Assembly: GCF_042186555.1 (NCBI RefSeq) | Contig: NC_133333.1 | Coordinates: 63,235,628 to 63,299,627, forward strand | Reading direction: 5' to 3' | Origin: Aquarana catesbeiana | Lineage: Eukaryota; Chordata; Amphibia; Anura; Ranidae | DNA: 64,000 bases | Part shown: positions 28,841 through 39,417 of the stretch, in pieces | Layout of the letters: each line of letters begins with the position of its first letter | Numbering within the stretch: the stretch's first letter is position 1 | Notes under the pieces: model-generated | Databases searched by the model: none | Told to the model about the DNA's origin: nothing | The model's input: only the letters and a program-made list of their open reading frames with translations | Made by a program: the position numbers and the translations under genes

Positions 28841-31296
28841 ACGCAGTACACTAACTGTAAATACTGTAACTGCCTGCTTGTGGTATTAATAGGAGCAGAA
28901 CAGCAATTGTCTTCAGGTAGCTTTAGGTGCACTCTGTGCAGAGGACACACTACACTAACTGTAAATACTGTAGCTGCCTGCCTGTGGTATTAATAGGAGC
29001 AGAACAACAGCAATTGTCTCCAGGTAGCTTTAGGTGCACACTGTGCAGAGGACGAACTACACCAACTGTAAATACTGTAGCTGCCTGCCTGTGGTATTAA
29101 TAGAATCAGAAGAACACCACTAATTTTCTTCAGGTAACTTTAGGTGCACACTGTGCAGAGGACACAGTGCACTAACTGTAAATACTGTAGCTGCCTGCCT
29201 GCGGTATTAATAGGAGCAGAACAACAGCAATTGTCTTCAGGTCGCTTTAGGTGAACACTGTGCAGAGGATGCACTACACTAACTGTAAATACTGTGGCTG
29301 CCTGCCTGCAGTATTAATAGGAGCAGAACAACAGCAATTGTCTCCAGGTAGCTTTAGGTGCACACTGTGTAGAGGATGAACTACACTAACTGTAAATACT
29401 GTTACTGCCTGCCTGTGGTATTAATAGGATCAGAAGAACACCACTAATTTTCTTCAGGTAGCTTTAAGTGCACACTGTGCAGAGGACACAGTGCACTAAC
29501 TGTAAATACAGTGGCTGCCTGCCCGTGGTATTAATAGGAGCAGAACAACAGCAATTGTCTCCAGGTAGCTTTAGGTGCACACTGTGCAGAGGACGCACTA
29601 CACTAACTGTAAATACTGTAGCTGCCTGCCTGTTGTATTAATAGGATCAGAACACCACTAATTTTGTTTAGGTAGCTTTAGGTGCACACTGTGACGAGGA
29701 CGCACTACACTAACTTGTAAATACTACAGCTGCCTGAGGTACTGTACTAATAGGATCAGAAGAACACCACTAATTTTGTTTAGGCAGCTTTAGGTGCACA
29801 CTGTGCAGAGGACGCACTAAACTAACTTCTAAATACTGCAGCTGCCTGCGGTAGTGTACTATTAGGATCAGAAGAACACTACTAATTTTCTTCAGGTAGC
29901 TTTAGGTGCACACTGTGCAGAGGACACACTACACTAACTTGTAAATACTGCAGCTGCCTGCGGTACTGTACTAATAGGATCAGAAGAACACCACTAATTT
30001 TCTTCAGGTAGCTTTAGGTGCACACTGTGCAGAGGACGCACTACACTAACTTGTAAATACTACAGCTGCCTGTGGTACTGTACTAATAGGATCAGAAGAA
30101 CACCACTAATTTTGTTTAGGTAGCTTTAGGTGCACACTGTGCAGAGGTCGCACTAAACTAACTTGCAAATACTGCAGCTGCCTGCTGTAGTGTACTAATA
30201 GGATCAGAAGAACACTACTAATTGTCTTCAGTTAGCTTTAGGTGCATACTGTGCAGAGGACGCACTACACTAACTGTAAATACTGTAGCTGCCTGTCTGT
30301 GGTATTAATAGTAGCAGAACAAAAGCAATTGTCTCCAGGTAGCTTTAGGTGCACACTGTGCAGAGGACGAACTACACTAACTGTAAATACTGTATCTGCC
30401 TGCCTGTGGTATTAATCGGATCAGAAGAACACCACTAATTTTCTTCAGGTAGCTTTAGGTGCACACTGTGCAGAGGACACAGTGCACTAAGTGTAAATAC
30501 TGTAGCTGCCTGCCTGTGGTATTAATAGGATCAGAACAATAGCAATTGTCTTCAGGTAGCTTTAGGTGAACACTGTGCAGAGGACGCACTACACTAACTC
30601 TAAATACTGTAGCTGCCTGCCTGTGGTATTAATAGGATCAGAAGACCACTAATTTTCTTCAGGTAGCTTTAGGTGCACACTGTGCAATGGACCCACTACA
30701 CTAACTTGTAAATACTACAGCTGCCTGTGGTACTGTACTAATAGGATCAGAAGAATACCACTAATTTTGTTTAGGTAGTTTTAGGTGCATACTGTGCAGA
30801 GGACGCACTGAACGAACTTGTAAATACTGCAGCTGCCTGTGGTAGTGTACTAATAGGATCAGAAGAACACCACTAATTTTCTTCAGGTAGCTTTAGGTGC
30901 ACACTGTGCAGAGGATGCACTACACTTACTTGTAAATACTACAGCTGCCTGTGGTACTGTACTAATAGGATCAGAAGAACGGCACTCATTTTCTTCAGGT
31001 AGCTTTCGGTGCACACCGTGTAGAGGATGCACTACACTAACTTGTAAATACTGTCGCTGCCAGCGATACTGTACTAATATGATCAGAAGAACACTAATTT
31101 TCCTCAGGTAGCTTTATGTGCACACTGTGCAGAGGACGCACTACACTAACTGTAAATCCTGTAGCTAAAAGGACTAATAGGATCAGAAGAACACCATCAA
31201 TTTTCTTCAGGTAGCTGTAAATACTGTAAAAACACCTGCCTGCCTGTCAGTAGTAGGAAGAGAATAATAGGAATGGATCTAGCTAAACTGAACACA

Positions 31297-31297
<1 letters not shown>

Positions 31298-31354
<57 letters not shown>
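31298..31354. repeat. (TG)n(TA)n microsatellite
   Basis: A run of TG dinucleotides passes into a run of TA dinucleotides just promoter-proximal to the tandem array in the hAT leader. Confidence 0.95.
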
Positions 31355-31361
<7 letters not shown>

Positions 31362-31479
31362 ACACCTAGGATGTGTATATATACACAATACACTGTAAGT
31401 GCAGCTAACTGACTCTCCTGCTAATCTAACTTAAATCAAATGACACTGTCTCTCTGTCTATCTATCTCTCAATCAACAC

Positions 31480-31640
31480 CGGAACACACTACACAGGGCC
31501 GCCGTGCAGGTGGCCTTATATAGTGTGGGTCATGTGCTAAACCCCCTGAGCCATAATTGGCCAAAGCCACCGTGGCTTTGGCCAATTACAGCTCTCTGTA
31601 CAGACGGCGCTGTGATTGGTCAAGAATGCAGGTCATAGTG
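31480..31640 (-). promoter_or_regulatory. hAT promoter (TATA and CCAAT boxes, minus strand)
   Basis: On the minus strand TATATAAGG lies at 31522-31514, with a GC-rich stretch downstream where transcription would begin (about 31490-31480). Upstream are CCAAT boxes, seen on the plus strand as attgg at 31557-31561 and 31615-31619. Orientation agrees with transcription through the array into the transposase gene. Prediction from motifs only. Confidence 0.6.
31555..31587. repeat. Perfect 16-bp-arm palindrome carrying CCAAT motifs
   Basis: Arms aattggccaaagccac (31555-31570) and gtggctttggccaatt (31572-31587) are exact reverse complements around one base. Each arm holds a CCAAT/ATTGG motif, so the site presents CCAAT on both strands upstream of the hAT TATA box. 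Confidence 0.95.
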
Positions 31641-31740
31641 CATGCTTGGCCAATCATCAGCCAGCAATGCACTGCGATGCTGCAGTGAATTATGGTCCGT
31701 GATGCACCACCCGAGTCGAACATGCTTTCGATTCGAACAC

Positions 31741-31754
31741 GAATCTCATCCCTA
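31741..31754 (-). other. hAT 5' terminal inverted repeat end
   Basis: Minus-strand reading begins TAGGGATGAGATTCG at 31754. The family's usual termini fit a pattern of pyrimidine-A-R-N-G. The partner end is outside the window, so the pair cannot be compared. Confidence 0.65.
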
Positions 31755-31756
31755 GA

Positions 31757-33180
31757 CAGGATGATGCTGGAAGATTTTACTTGGAGAGTTTCAGGGAACA
31801 TTCGTAAAAAGCGCGTCAGCTTTGCTGTTCTTTGACCCCGGTCGGTAAGTTATGTGGAAGTTAAACCGAGAGAAGAACAGGGCCCATCATGCTTGCTGGG
31901 GTCTAAGACATTTAGCATTCCTAAGATATTGTACATTTTGTGGTCAGTAAAGATCATTACAACATTGGTCCCGCTCTCCAACAGTTACCACCATACTTCT
32001 AACTCCGTCTTGATGGCCAACAGCTCCCGGTCACCAACGTCATAATACCTGCTTTACTCAGTTTCCTTGAAAAAAAGGCCACCAGGTGAAGCAAGGCTTT
32101 AGGCCCCTGGCGCTGTGATAAGATTGCCCCAGTAGCAACTTCGGAGGCATCTACCTCCAAGATGTAAGGTAGAGTAGAGTTTGGATGCCGTAATACTGGA
32201 ACAGAAACGATTAGGGCTTTAAGTTTATCGAAAGCTTCCTGGGCCTCCTCGGACCATTGAAATTGAGAATGTTGCCATGTCAGTTGAGTGATAGGGGCAA
32301 TGATGGCTGAAAACCCTTGAATGAATTTCTTGTAGAAATTAGCGAGTTCTACAAATCTTTGGATTCCTTTTTTGTCTATCGGAGCAGGCCACTTGAGAAT
32401 GGAGGACAACTTTTGCGGGTCCATGGAAAATTTCGTTGGTGGATATTATTAGCCCCGGGAATTGGATGGTTTGTTTCTCAAACTCCCATTTCTCTTTTGC
32501 TTAGAGTCCATGTTTCCTAAGGGTCATTAAGACTTTCACATGTACACGGTGAAGTTCAAGGGATGAAGAAAAAATAAAGTACACCATCAAGGTATACAAT
32601 TATGAAATAGTCCAGGAATTCTCTAAAAATGTAATTTAACAAATGCTGGAAGGTTGCCGGAGCATAACATAATCCAAACAGTATGACGAGATATTCAAGA
32701 TGTCCGAAACGGGTTCGGAAAGCCGTCTTCCACTCATCTCCCTCTCTAATCCGGACTAGGTTGTAAGCCCCCTGAGGTCTAGTTTTGTAAAAACGTGGGC
32801 AGTCCAGAATCTTTGAAAGAGTTCTGGTACAAGAAGAAGCAGGTATCGATTTTTAATGGTGATTTTATTTAGTTCCCTGTAATTCACACATGGCCTGAGT
32901 GTTTGGTCTTTCTTCTGGATGAAGAAGATCCCTGTACCTGCCGGGGAGGAGTATGGACTGATAAATCCTTTCTCCAGGTTTTCATCAATATAGAGATACG
33001 ATTTATCTTGGATAAAGGGAAGCAGTTCCATAGGACAATTATAGGACCGATGCAATGGTAAGACACCTCCCGTTAGGAGATGTTGAAGAAAAAGAGGTAA
33101 CAGGTGTAGAAGGGATTGCTGGAGGGACTCTGAGTAGCATCCAGGTAGGTCTGAAGGATTGAGTTTGTTCAGATCGTCGC
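31757..33180 (-). pseudogene. Ty3/gypsy reverse transcriptase and RNase H, degenerate
   Basis: A broken pol gene on the minus strand. At 33075-32760 is the RT N-terminal part ([43 protein letters not shown]). Around 32760-32560 the middle of RT is readable only across frame breaks. At 32424-31999 is the end of RT plus the RNase H-linked region (FSRKLS; LEVDASEVATGAILS). At 31999-31757 RNase H remains (MIFTDHK and a decayed YRPGSKN-like stretch). The coding sequence stops at 31757 exactly where the hAT begins. Integrase and the 3' LTR are absent and may lie beyond the far end of the hAT. No functional product is expected. Confidence 0.85.
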
Positions 33181-33185
33181 TCCCG

Positions 33186-33715
33186 CAGTCAGCAATCGAG
33201 CTGGATGGCCAGTTGAATGAGGTGTTCCAGAGTGGCAGGAGCATCAACTTGGGCCAGTTCATCTTTAAGTGCTTCAGATAGGCCAAGCCGAAACTGATAT
33301 TTTAAGGTGGCCTCATTCCAGCCGGTGTATACTGACCATTTGTGAAACTCAACCGTATAGTCCTCTACAGGCCGGCACCCTTGCTGGAGTGTGTGCAGGG
33401 CTACCTTGGCCGTAGTCATTCGTTGAGCGTCGTCAAAAAGCTGTGACATGGCTTCAAAGAAGGCTGAGACTGAGTTGAGGACTGGGTTCTTTTGCTCCAT
33501 AAGTCGATGGGCCCAGGATTGTGGTTCATCTGTAAACAGCGAAATGATGAAACCTACTTTAACAGTTTCAAGCAAGAAAGTCAGTGGTTGCAGATTTAGG
33601 TATAAATGGCAGGCGTTTTTGAAAGCCCTGAACTCACTACAGTCCCCAGAGATGTTTTGGTATGGGGACCCTTGGTTCAGGTGGAGGCACCACAACTGTG
33701 GGGGTGACAGCTACA
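33186..33715 (-). pseudogene. Ty3/gypsy gag, central to C-terminal part
   Basis: Reads on the minus strand as a Ty3-type capsid region (CSEFRAFKNACHLYLNLQP, SLFTDEPQSWAHRLME, QRMTTAKVALHTLQQG, VEDYTVEFHKW, FRLGLSEALKDELA). The sequence passes into RT within about 200 bases. The zinc knuckle and protease normally found between are missing, so an internal deletion has fused gag to pol. An insert at about 33716-33975 separates this part from the gag N-terminus. Confidence 0.8.
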
Positions 33716-33975
33716 TAGTTACTTAGTTAGTAAGGTTGAATAAAGACACCAGTCCATCCAGTTCAACCTGAGTGACTGTGGGTTCATGTCTACAATTCTC
33801 CCTATCCCTGTACATTGTGTCTGATTAAGATGCTCATCTATTATATTATTATTTATTTAAGGTACCCATATAGCACCGTCAATTTACGCAGTGCTCCACA
33901 CATACATCGCACACTCACATTGGTCACATTCCTATACTAGGGCCAATTTTGGACAGAAGCCAATTAACCTACCAG
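33716..33975. mobile_element. Short dispersed repeat inserted in gag
   Basis: About 260 bp of non-gag sequence interrupts an otherwise continuous gag reading. It contains 'gttgaataaagacaccag', an AT-rich stretch (33838-33865), and 'tatagcaccgtcaatttacg' followed by 'gccaattaacctacca'. It resembles short dispersed amphibian repeats by general recollection, but I cannot assign a family. Boundaries are approximate. Confidence 0.55.
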
Positions 33976-34204
33976 CTGTGTGCTCAGTGGCAGCAGAAGC
34001 TGAGGCAGGGGCTGCGTGTGCTGGATTTTGGTTGGCAGGATCGGATGTAGAGGGTATGTTCTGCTGGCGACCTTCCAGTTGGAAATAACTTCCTTGTAGG
34101 TTCTTTACGGTTTGCGTGATGGCTGCAACTTGTTGGCACGAAGCCTCTAGTGGAGACGTACCTCTTTCAACTTTAGACATCTGTTCGCTGACTGGTACTG
34201 TCAC
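33976..34204 (-). pseudogene. Ty3/gypsy gag N-terminal fragment
   Basis: A minus-strand reading from the codons MTVPVSEQMSKVERG through a Gln/Ala-rich stretch (NLQGSYFQLEGRQQN, ASASAATEH). It is collinear with the gag part at 33715-33186 once the intervening insert is removed. The real start may lie upstream of 34204. No 5' LTR is recognised before the DIRS-like sequence begins. Confidence 0.6.
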
Positions 34205-34429
34205 GTACCTGGTCCTGAAGCTGAAATTTTGAGAGGGCTCGGTGCCCCTGAAGGTGATAACAGGGCAATTAGAATTCGGATCAGTTGAAAAACGATTGAC
34301 CGATTCAAATTCTGTGTGAAGAAATAGCTGGTGTTAAAGTGGACCATCAGTGATTTTTTTCAACTTTCCATCTATTAACTTTTCTGCCCTTATTGTTTTA
34401 ACTTTGGATAGAAAAACATATTTTTCTTT
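34205..34429. other. Unassigned sequence between Ty3 gag and DIRS-like terminus
   Basis: About 225 bp with no gene. It could be the Ty3 leader or older flanking DNA. I see no motif that decides. Confidence 0.4.
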
Positions 34430-35420
34430 ATCGTACATTAGGGGACACAGAGCACCATAGTAATTACTATATGGGTTATACGCGCACCTTTGGGTGAATG
34501 GACACTGCTACACTCAAAAGACAGGAAGTCCCCCTGCCTATATAACCCCTCCCTTACTGGGAGTACCTCAGTTTTTTCACCAGGGTCTAAGGTTTTGGTC
34601 ACGGTTAATGAAGTGCTAAGAAGAGCTCTGCTATGAAATCCCTGATGGGATCAAGGGGCTTTGCAATCGGATCCATCCAAATTGCCTGAAAGAGCCAAAA
34701 TGGATGGTACCCGAGCCTCGTGGAAGAAGAGCGAGGTTTCTACCTGTAATGCTTCTCTTTTGAGAGCTGGACCCTGAGTTCTGGCACCTTGGTCACGTGA
34801 AAACTATACCAAAGATTTGCTCTGGCAGGGTGCTATACACGTCCAGGGGAATGGACTCCATATACAAGGAGGACCCGGTCCCTGAAGGTCTGTCATGACA
34901 AAGCTTGCCGTGATGCGTGAAGATTAGAGTCCTGTACCGAGGAATGGTGAGTCTGCATTTAGTTGCAGTTTTTCTTTTAAAAAGAGAGAGATCTGACTGT
35001 TTTTTTTCCCGGTAGTCACTGGGAGCAGTGTGATTCATGCTATGTGCTCTTACTCATGCAGGCTGCTGTTTCTTCCCCAGCCACTAGACGGTGCAGGTTT
35101 GCTCAAGCCTAGCCTATTTTTTTTATTTAGGCAGGAAGAAGAAGGGCGGCCATTGCCATGTGGTGAGGGGTCAGATAGGCCTTGGAGACAGAGCGGCGGC
35201 CTGTTAGTATGTGTGAGTACTTGCTTGGGAACTGAGTGCAGACAAGTCATGATTACATGCTGCATATTTTCTGCCTATCCGAGGGGCATGTACATCTGTA
35301 AAGTAGATACACCCCTGGATGATTAGCAGTTCGCTTTAAAAGTGTTATTTTCTGCTTGTGGGCAGGAACAGCATAATATACGCGCTTGCAAATGTATTGC
35401 TTAATTGCATGTTTTTAAAG
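34430..35420 (+). mobile_element. DIRS-like element, 5' terminal repeat and leader
   Basis: Begins with 'tacattaggggacacagagc', which resembles the terminal repeats I associate with amphibian DIRS-type elements, then 'tatataacccctccc' and a long leader with no long ORF. A DIRS-type reverse transcriptase in the same orientation lies at 51.66-52.29 kb. The two may be one element separated by the PLE and mariner insertions, but that join is inference. No tyrosine recombinase is present. Confidence 0.5.
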
Positions 35421-35424
35421 TACA

Positions 35425-35550
35425 TTTTTGAAAGACATGAGCGTGGGTGCATTTTAGGGAGTTGTATCTCCAATTTAGTCTTGGAAAGCATGCAACTAGG
35501 ACATGAGGAGCTGCCCCCTTGGAGTTTTTGGGCAGAAAGAAGTATATAAA
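35425..35550 (+). repeat. ~125-bp repeat, inverted partner at 47938-48066
   Basis: Contains ggaaagcatgcaactag and gggcagaaagaagtatata; the reverse complement of both occurs at 47938-48066. The two copies lie outside PLE1 and PLE2 in opposite orientation, and both diverge just after 'aagtatataaatatag'. Confidence 0.8.
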
Positions 35551-35727
35551 TATAGAAGTATAAACAGACAAAAAAGGAGACAATATGCCCTACTACAATC
35601 CTCCTATCTCAGCGCTTAAGGATATTCGGTATAAGAAGATGGAAAATATAAAACCGCAGTGATTTGACCTGATGTCACCTGATTCTAAATGAGATATCTC
35701 TCAGCAGCCACTTAATACAAAAAAAAT

Positions 35728-36104
35728 ATAAATATGGATGGGTAAATAATCACTATATATTAACCATTAACCCATCAAAGCGGCGCTATTCTCAGTCCTA
35801 AATGCTGACTGATAAATCAAAAAGTCTTTGTAAAATGCAGGCAAAACAAATGCAGGCAGGAAAATTCCAGCAAAGACACAAAGGCTAGGACTTAATCTGG
35901 AGTCTCTTAAACGTATAGTAGATCTGATGAGTGCACCTTTCACCATCTGTTAGGACACCTTGTGCTGCACACACCCTGCAAGGGGTTCAAACTCAACGGA
36001 ACCGAGAGGTTAATAGGCCTTGGATAGTATCCTCACTCCAATTACTCCCGAAGTCCTCCAGGGTTGATAGTCAAACACCAGCAACAATGTCCATATGTAA
36101 AAAA
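35728..36104 (+). repeat. PLE1 left inverted arm
   Basis: Near-perfect reverse complement of 41014-41390, about 377 bp. The shared stretch includes tagtcaaacaccagcaac and catcaaagcggcgctattc. Confidence 0.9.
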
Positions 36105-36106
36105 CA

Positions 36107-37530
36107 AGTCCTTATTCAACCTCCCCAATAATCGTTCTCACCATTTGGAGGTTTTTAAAAGTCTTATTTTAAGAGATTTAGATCAGTTAAAACCAAAAAA
36201 GCAAGTGAACCCGAGATATATTAAGGAAGGTATTGAGTCACTTAAAGATATAATAATCAGACCTGCTGACAAGGGAGGGGGAGTGGTTATTATGTCAAAG
36301 GACTATTATACCACTCAATTGACTGAATTGTTGTCAGATAAGGATACAGACAAGATGTTAGTTAAAGATCCGACCCCTCAGTACAGAGCCGAATTAAAGA
36401 CTCTGATTTTGGCTACCGCTCACATGTCCTTACGGACAAAGAAAAAAGATTCCGTTCCCCAGTCGTACCCCTACTATATATACCCTTCCAAAAATCCACA
36501 AGGATTCGGCTAACCCCCCCCCCCCCCCCTAGACCCATAGTTAATGGGATTGATTCGGTCACCTCAAGATTAGGTCAATATTTAGATGTATTCCTACAAA
36601 AAAGTGTGACCACAACGAGAGCCTATTTGAAAGACACTAAGAGTTTATTACAGGATCTGAAAGAAATCAGCTTAACGGGGATGAATGAGGTGTATCTGGT
36701 CACATCTGATGTGACCAGTCTATACACTATTATTCAACACGAGGATGCCCTGCTAGCACTCAATTGGGCATTGAGTAAAAGGGAAGATCTTCCTCTGAGA
36801 CAAAAAATATTTCTTAGAGATGTGTTAGACTTCTGTCTCTCTCACAAATTACTTTTGGTTTAACCACAACTTCTTCACCCAAAAGAGGGGCATTGCAATG
36901 GGCGCGAAATTCGCGCCCAGCATCGCTAACCTCTTTATGGGTGAATGGGAGGATAAAGAGATCTTTCGAGACAGAAGACCAGAACTCTTATACTACAAAC
37001 GCTATATTGATGACCTGATACTAATATGGGCGGGTTCAGAACTGGCACTCCAAAATTATATGGCTCATTTGAATGATAAAACTCATAATATCAGACTTAC
37101 CAGCCAGTGGAGCACTGAGGAAATACACATTTTAGATGTGAATATCTTTAGAGTTGGTGACAGAGTACAAACGAAAGTGTTCTTCAAACCCACCGATTTA
37201 GAAATAGAAATACTTACCTTCCAGTGCATAGCGGTCACCATCCGCTTTGGTTGAAAAATGTGCCCAAGGGCAAAATAATGAGGGTCAGGAGAAATTGCTC
37301 CGAATTAGAGGATTTCAATCAACAAGTTACAGTAATAAAAAATAGGTTTGTGGAAAAAGGATATAAACCTCAGTTTTTAGACCCTATTATTGAGGAGATT
37401 AGGGCTCTCCCTCGGGATCATTGTTTAAGAGATGTACCTAGTATGTAAAGAAACCTAGATCATGAATGGAGTTTTATATCTCCCTTCCATTCACAATTTA
37501 AGGAGGTGGAGAATATTTTCCATAACCACT
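36107..37530 (+). pseudogene. PLE1 reverse transcriptase, several frameshifts and a stop
   Basis: Penelope-type RT. Visible motifs are IIIRPADKGGGVVIM (the PLE N-terminal motif), VTSDVTSLYT (motif A with its Asp), KRGIAMGAKFAPSIANL, and YYKRYIDDLILIW (catalytic YIDD). The C-terminal part reads HHPLWLKNVPKG and IKNRFVEKGYKPQFLDP. Frame breaks lie at the C-run 36515-36529, near 36850 and near 37230, and an in-frame TAA at 37446-37448 ends the last frame. The reading fades into the insert at about 37540. Key residues survive, so decay is moderate, but no continuous enzyme is encoded. Confidence 0.9.
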
Positions 37531-37539
37531 TTAAGACCA

Positions 37540-38695
37540 GCCTCGTTTTGGATTTTAGGTGTTTACAAGTTTAAAACAGGTTTTTTTGCTAGAAAATTAC
37601 TTAGAACCCCCAAAAATTATATATTGTTTTTTTTCTAACACCCTAGAGAATAAAATAGCGGTCATTGCAATACTTTTTTTTGCACCATATTTGCGCAGCG
37701 GTCTTCTAAGCGCACTTTTTTTGGAAAAAATTCACTTTTTTGATTAAAAAATAAGACAACAGTAAAGTTAGCCCAATTTTTTTTTATATTGTGAAATATA
37801 ATGTTATGCCAAGTAAATTGATACCCATCATGTTACGCTTCAAAATTGCGCCCGCTCGCGGAATGGCGTCAAACTTTTACCCTTAAAAATCTCCATAGGC
37901 GACGTTTAAAAAATTCTACAGATTGCATGTTTTGCGTTACAGAGGAGGTCTAGTGCTAGAATTATTGCTCTCACTCTACCGGTCACGGAGATACCTCACA
38001 TGTGTGGTTTGACCACCGTTTTCATATGCGGGCGCTACTCACGTATGCGTTCGCGTCTGCACGCAAGCTCGTCGAGACAGGGCGCTTTAAATTTTTTTTT
38101 TATTATTATTATTTATTTTAATTTATTTTATTTATTTTTTCATTGTTTTAAAAAAAAAAATTTGGATCACTTTTATTCCTATCACAAGGAATGTAAACAT
38201 CCCTTGTAATAGAAAAAAGCATGACAGGTCCTCTTAAATATGAGATCTGGGGTCAAAAAGTCCTCAGATCTCATATTTAGACTAAAATGCAAAAAAAAAA
38301 AAAAAGTTGTTTAAAAAAAATGACACAAAAAAAATTGTGCCTTTAAGAGAAGTGGGCGGAGCTGACGTAATGACGTCGCTCCGGCCGTCCTATGGTATAG
38401 AGACGGGTGGGGGCCATCTTGGCCTCACTCGTCTCAGTACCTCAGCAGTGACAGGTCCCGATCTCCTCCGCCGCTACCGACGGCTCCGGTAAGCGGCGGA
38501 GGGTGCGGGAGAGCGGCGGGAGGGGGGGTGGCACCTCTCCCGCTGCCGATAACGGTGATCTCGCGGCGAACCCGCCACAGAGACCACCGTTATCATGTAC
38601 AGAAATGCCGGCCCTAAAGGTGGATACCTCGGTTGTGGCAGCAGCTGCTGCCGTTACCGAGATATCCATCTTTAAAAAAATGACGTATATATACA
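37540..38695. mobile_element. ~1.15 kb unclassified non-coding insert in PLE1
   Basis: Sequence foreign to the PLE separates the RT from the GIY-YIG domain. It begins with T/A-rich DNA, has 'cgtttaaaaaattctacag' and 'cacatgtgtggtttgaccac', a hairpin made of aaatatgagatctg and its complement (38236-38279), a GC-rich section (38340-38620), and an inverted pair around 38560-38596. The general look matches an abundant ranid-type interspersed repeat I cannot name. No transposase ORF, clear terminal repeats or target duplication were found. Confidence 0.65.
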
Positions 38696-39337
38696 GTGAG
38701 CGGTCCGGAAGTGGATAAAGATTGGCACGTCCTATGTTTGGATAGGACACTGTCAAGGGTTCTACCAGACAAACCCAAGTTCATTTACCATAAGGCGCCA
38801 AGCTTTGGGGATGTTATAGTCAAAAAGATCATTGACCCCCCTGGGAGAAATCCAACCTTCTGGGAGCAAAATGTTTTTTTTGAATGCCGGAAATGCAAAG
38901 CTTGCAGAAAGGTGGCTAGACCTATGAGAAAAATAGAAAAATTTACCTCAACTTCTAATAACAGGGAATTTGCAATTAAGCACTTTATAACATGCAATAC
39001 ATCTCATGTTGTGTATGCCTTGCGTTGTCCTTGTGGATTAATGTACAGAGGTCGCACTAAGCATCTTTTAAGAGTTAGAATCGCAGAGCATGTGCATAAT
39101 ATCTCTATTGGTTATAAAGACCACAATGTATCCCTGCACTTCAAACAACATCATGGACAAAACCCTTCTGGTTTGTTATTTTGGGGGATAGATCACATTA
39201 AACAATCATGGAGGGGGGGCAATATAGTAAGGGATTTATCAAAAAAAGAAACTCAATGGATTTTTTTAACTGACACTCTTAGCCCGAAAGGGTTAAATAT
39301 TGAACTCGATATTAATTGTTTTATCAGTGATTTTTAG
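38696..39337 (+). CDS. PLE1 GIY-YIG endonuclease domain (C-terminal part of PLE protein)
   Basis: A 213-codon open frame coding for the C-terminal region of a Penelope-type protein. In the genuine element this is fused to the RT upstream and nicks target DNA. It contains a Cys cluster (C64, C67, C70, C100), then VVYALRCPCGLMYRGRT at residues 105-121, a divergent GIY-YIG core, and the family C-terminal pattern TQWIFLTDTLSPKGLN. The usual second element reads YRGRT rather than YVGRT, so activity is doubtful. The ATG is arbitrary because the natural N-terminal half lies across the 1.15 kb insert. Family call is secure. Confidence 0.85.
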   Translation: MSGPEVDKDWHVLCLDRTLSRVLPDKPKFIYHKAPSFGDVIVKKIIDPPGRNPTFWEQNVFFECRKCKACRKVARPMRKIEKFTSTSNNREFAIKHFITCNTSHVVYALRCPCGLMYRGRTKHLLRVRIAEHVHNISIGYKDHNVSLHFKQHHGQNPSGLLFWGIDHIKQSWRGGNIVRDLSKKETQWIFLTDTLSPKGLNIELDINCFISDF

Positions 39338-39417
39338 GTTTCTAGAGTGGATGATCCTGTACTGTATTAGAGTTTTTATTTTAGGGGGTCTCTACTCTGG
39401 GATTTAAATTTGTTTAT

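Larger units (their letters stand above)
2237..31285. repeat. ~29 kb tandem minisatellite array, ~107-112 bp units with higher-order structure
   Basis: A repeat of roughly 110 bp runs almost without interruption. Every unit carries the core ggtagctttaggtgcacac followed by tgtgcagaggac. Two unit families are visible. Family A is 112 bp, with 'cttgtaaatactgcag', 'gtactgtactaataggatcag' and 'aacaccactaatttt'. Family B is about 107-110 bp, with 'ctgtaaatactgtag', 'ctgcctgcctgtggtatt' and either 'gagcagaacaacagcaatt' or the A-type tail. Measured core-to-core distances include 112, 112, 107 and 110 bp. From its length the array holds roughly 265 units (not counted one by one). Edge units (about 2237-2316 and 31000-31285) are the most degenerate and interior units the most alike, as expected from unequal exchange. 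Short ORFs on both strands are by-products of the repeat and are not coding. Confidence 0.95.
1..31754 (-). mobile_element. hAT DNA transposon with giant tandem array in its leader (3' end outside window)
   Basis: Read on the minus strand, the element starts at 31754 with TAGGGATGAG, which fits the hAT terminal pattern. It continues through a CCAAT/TATA promoter (31.5-31.62 kb), a (TG)n(TA)n tract, about 29 kb of tandem repeats, and then a BED-finger hAT transposase gene from 2188 down past position 1. The 3' terminus is not in the window. The sequence just outside the 5' end (31757 onward) is Ty3/gypsy RNase H coding sequence on the same strand, so the hAT probably landed in that retroelement. 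If so, the 8-bp target duplication should be gacaggat (31755-31762). Treating promoter, array and gene as one element is inference from order and orientation; the gene and the terminus are seen directly. Confidence 0.8.

Noticed and set aside
2237..31285. Regular repeats suggesting a CRISPR-like array
   Set aside because: The whole ~110-bp unit repeats, with no unique spacers, in a vertebrate-type transposon setting.
38340..38620. GC-rich, CpG-bearing stretch as a possible host gene promoter
   Set aside because: It lies inside a repeat-like insert within a PLE, and no exon or conserved coding frame follows.
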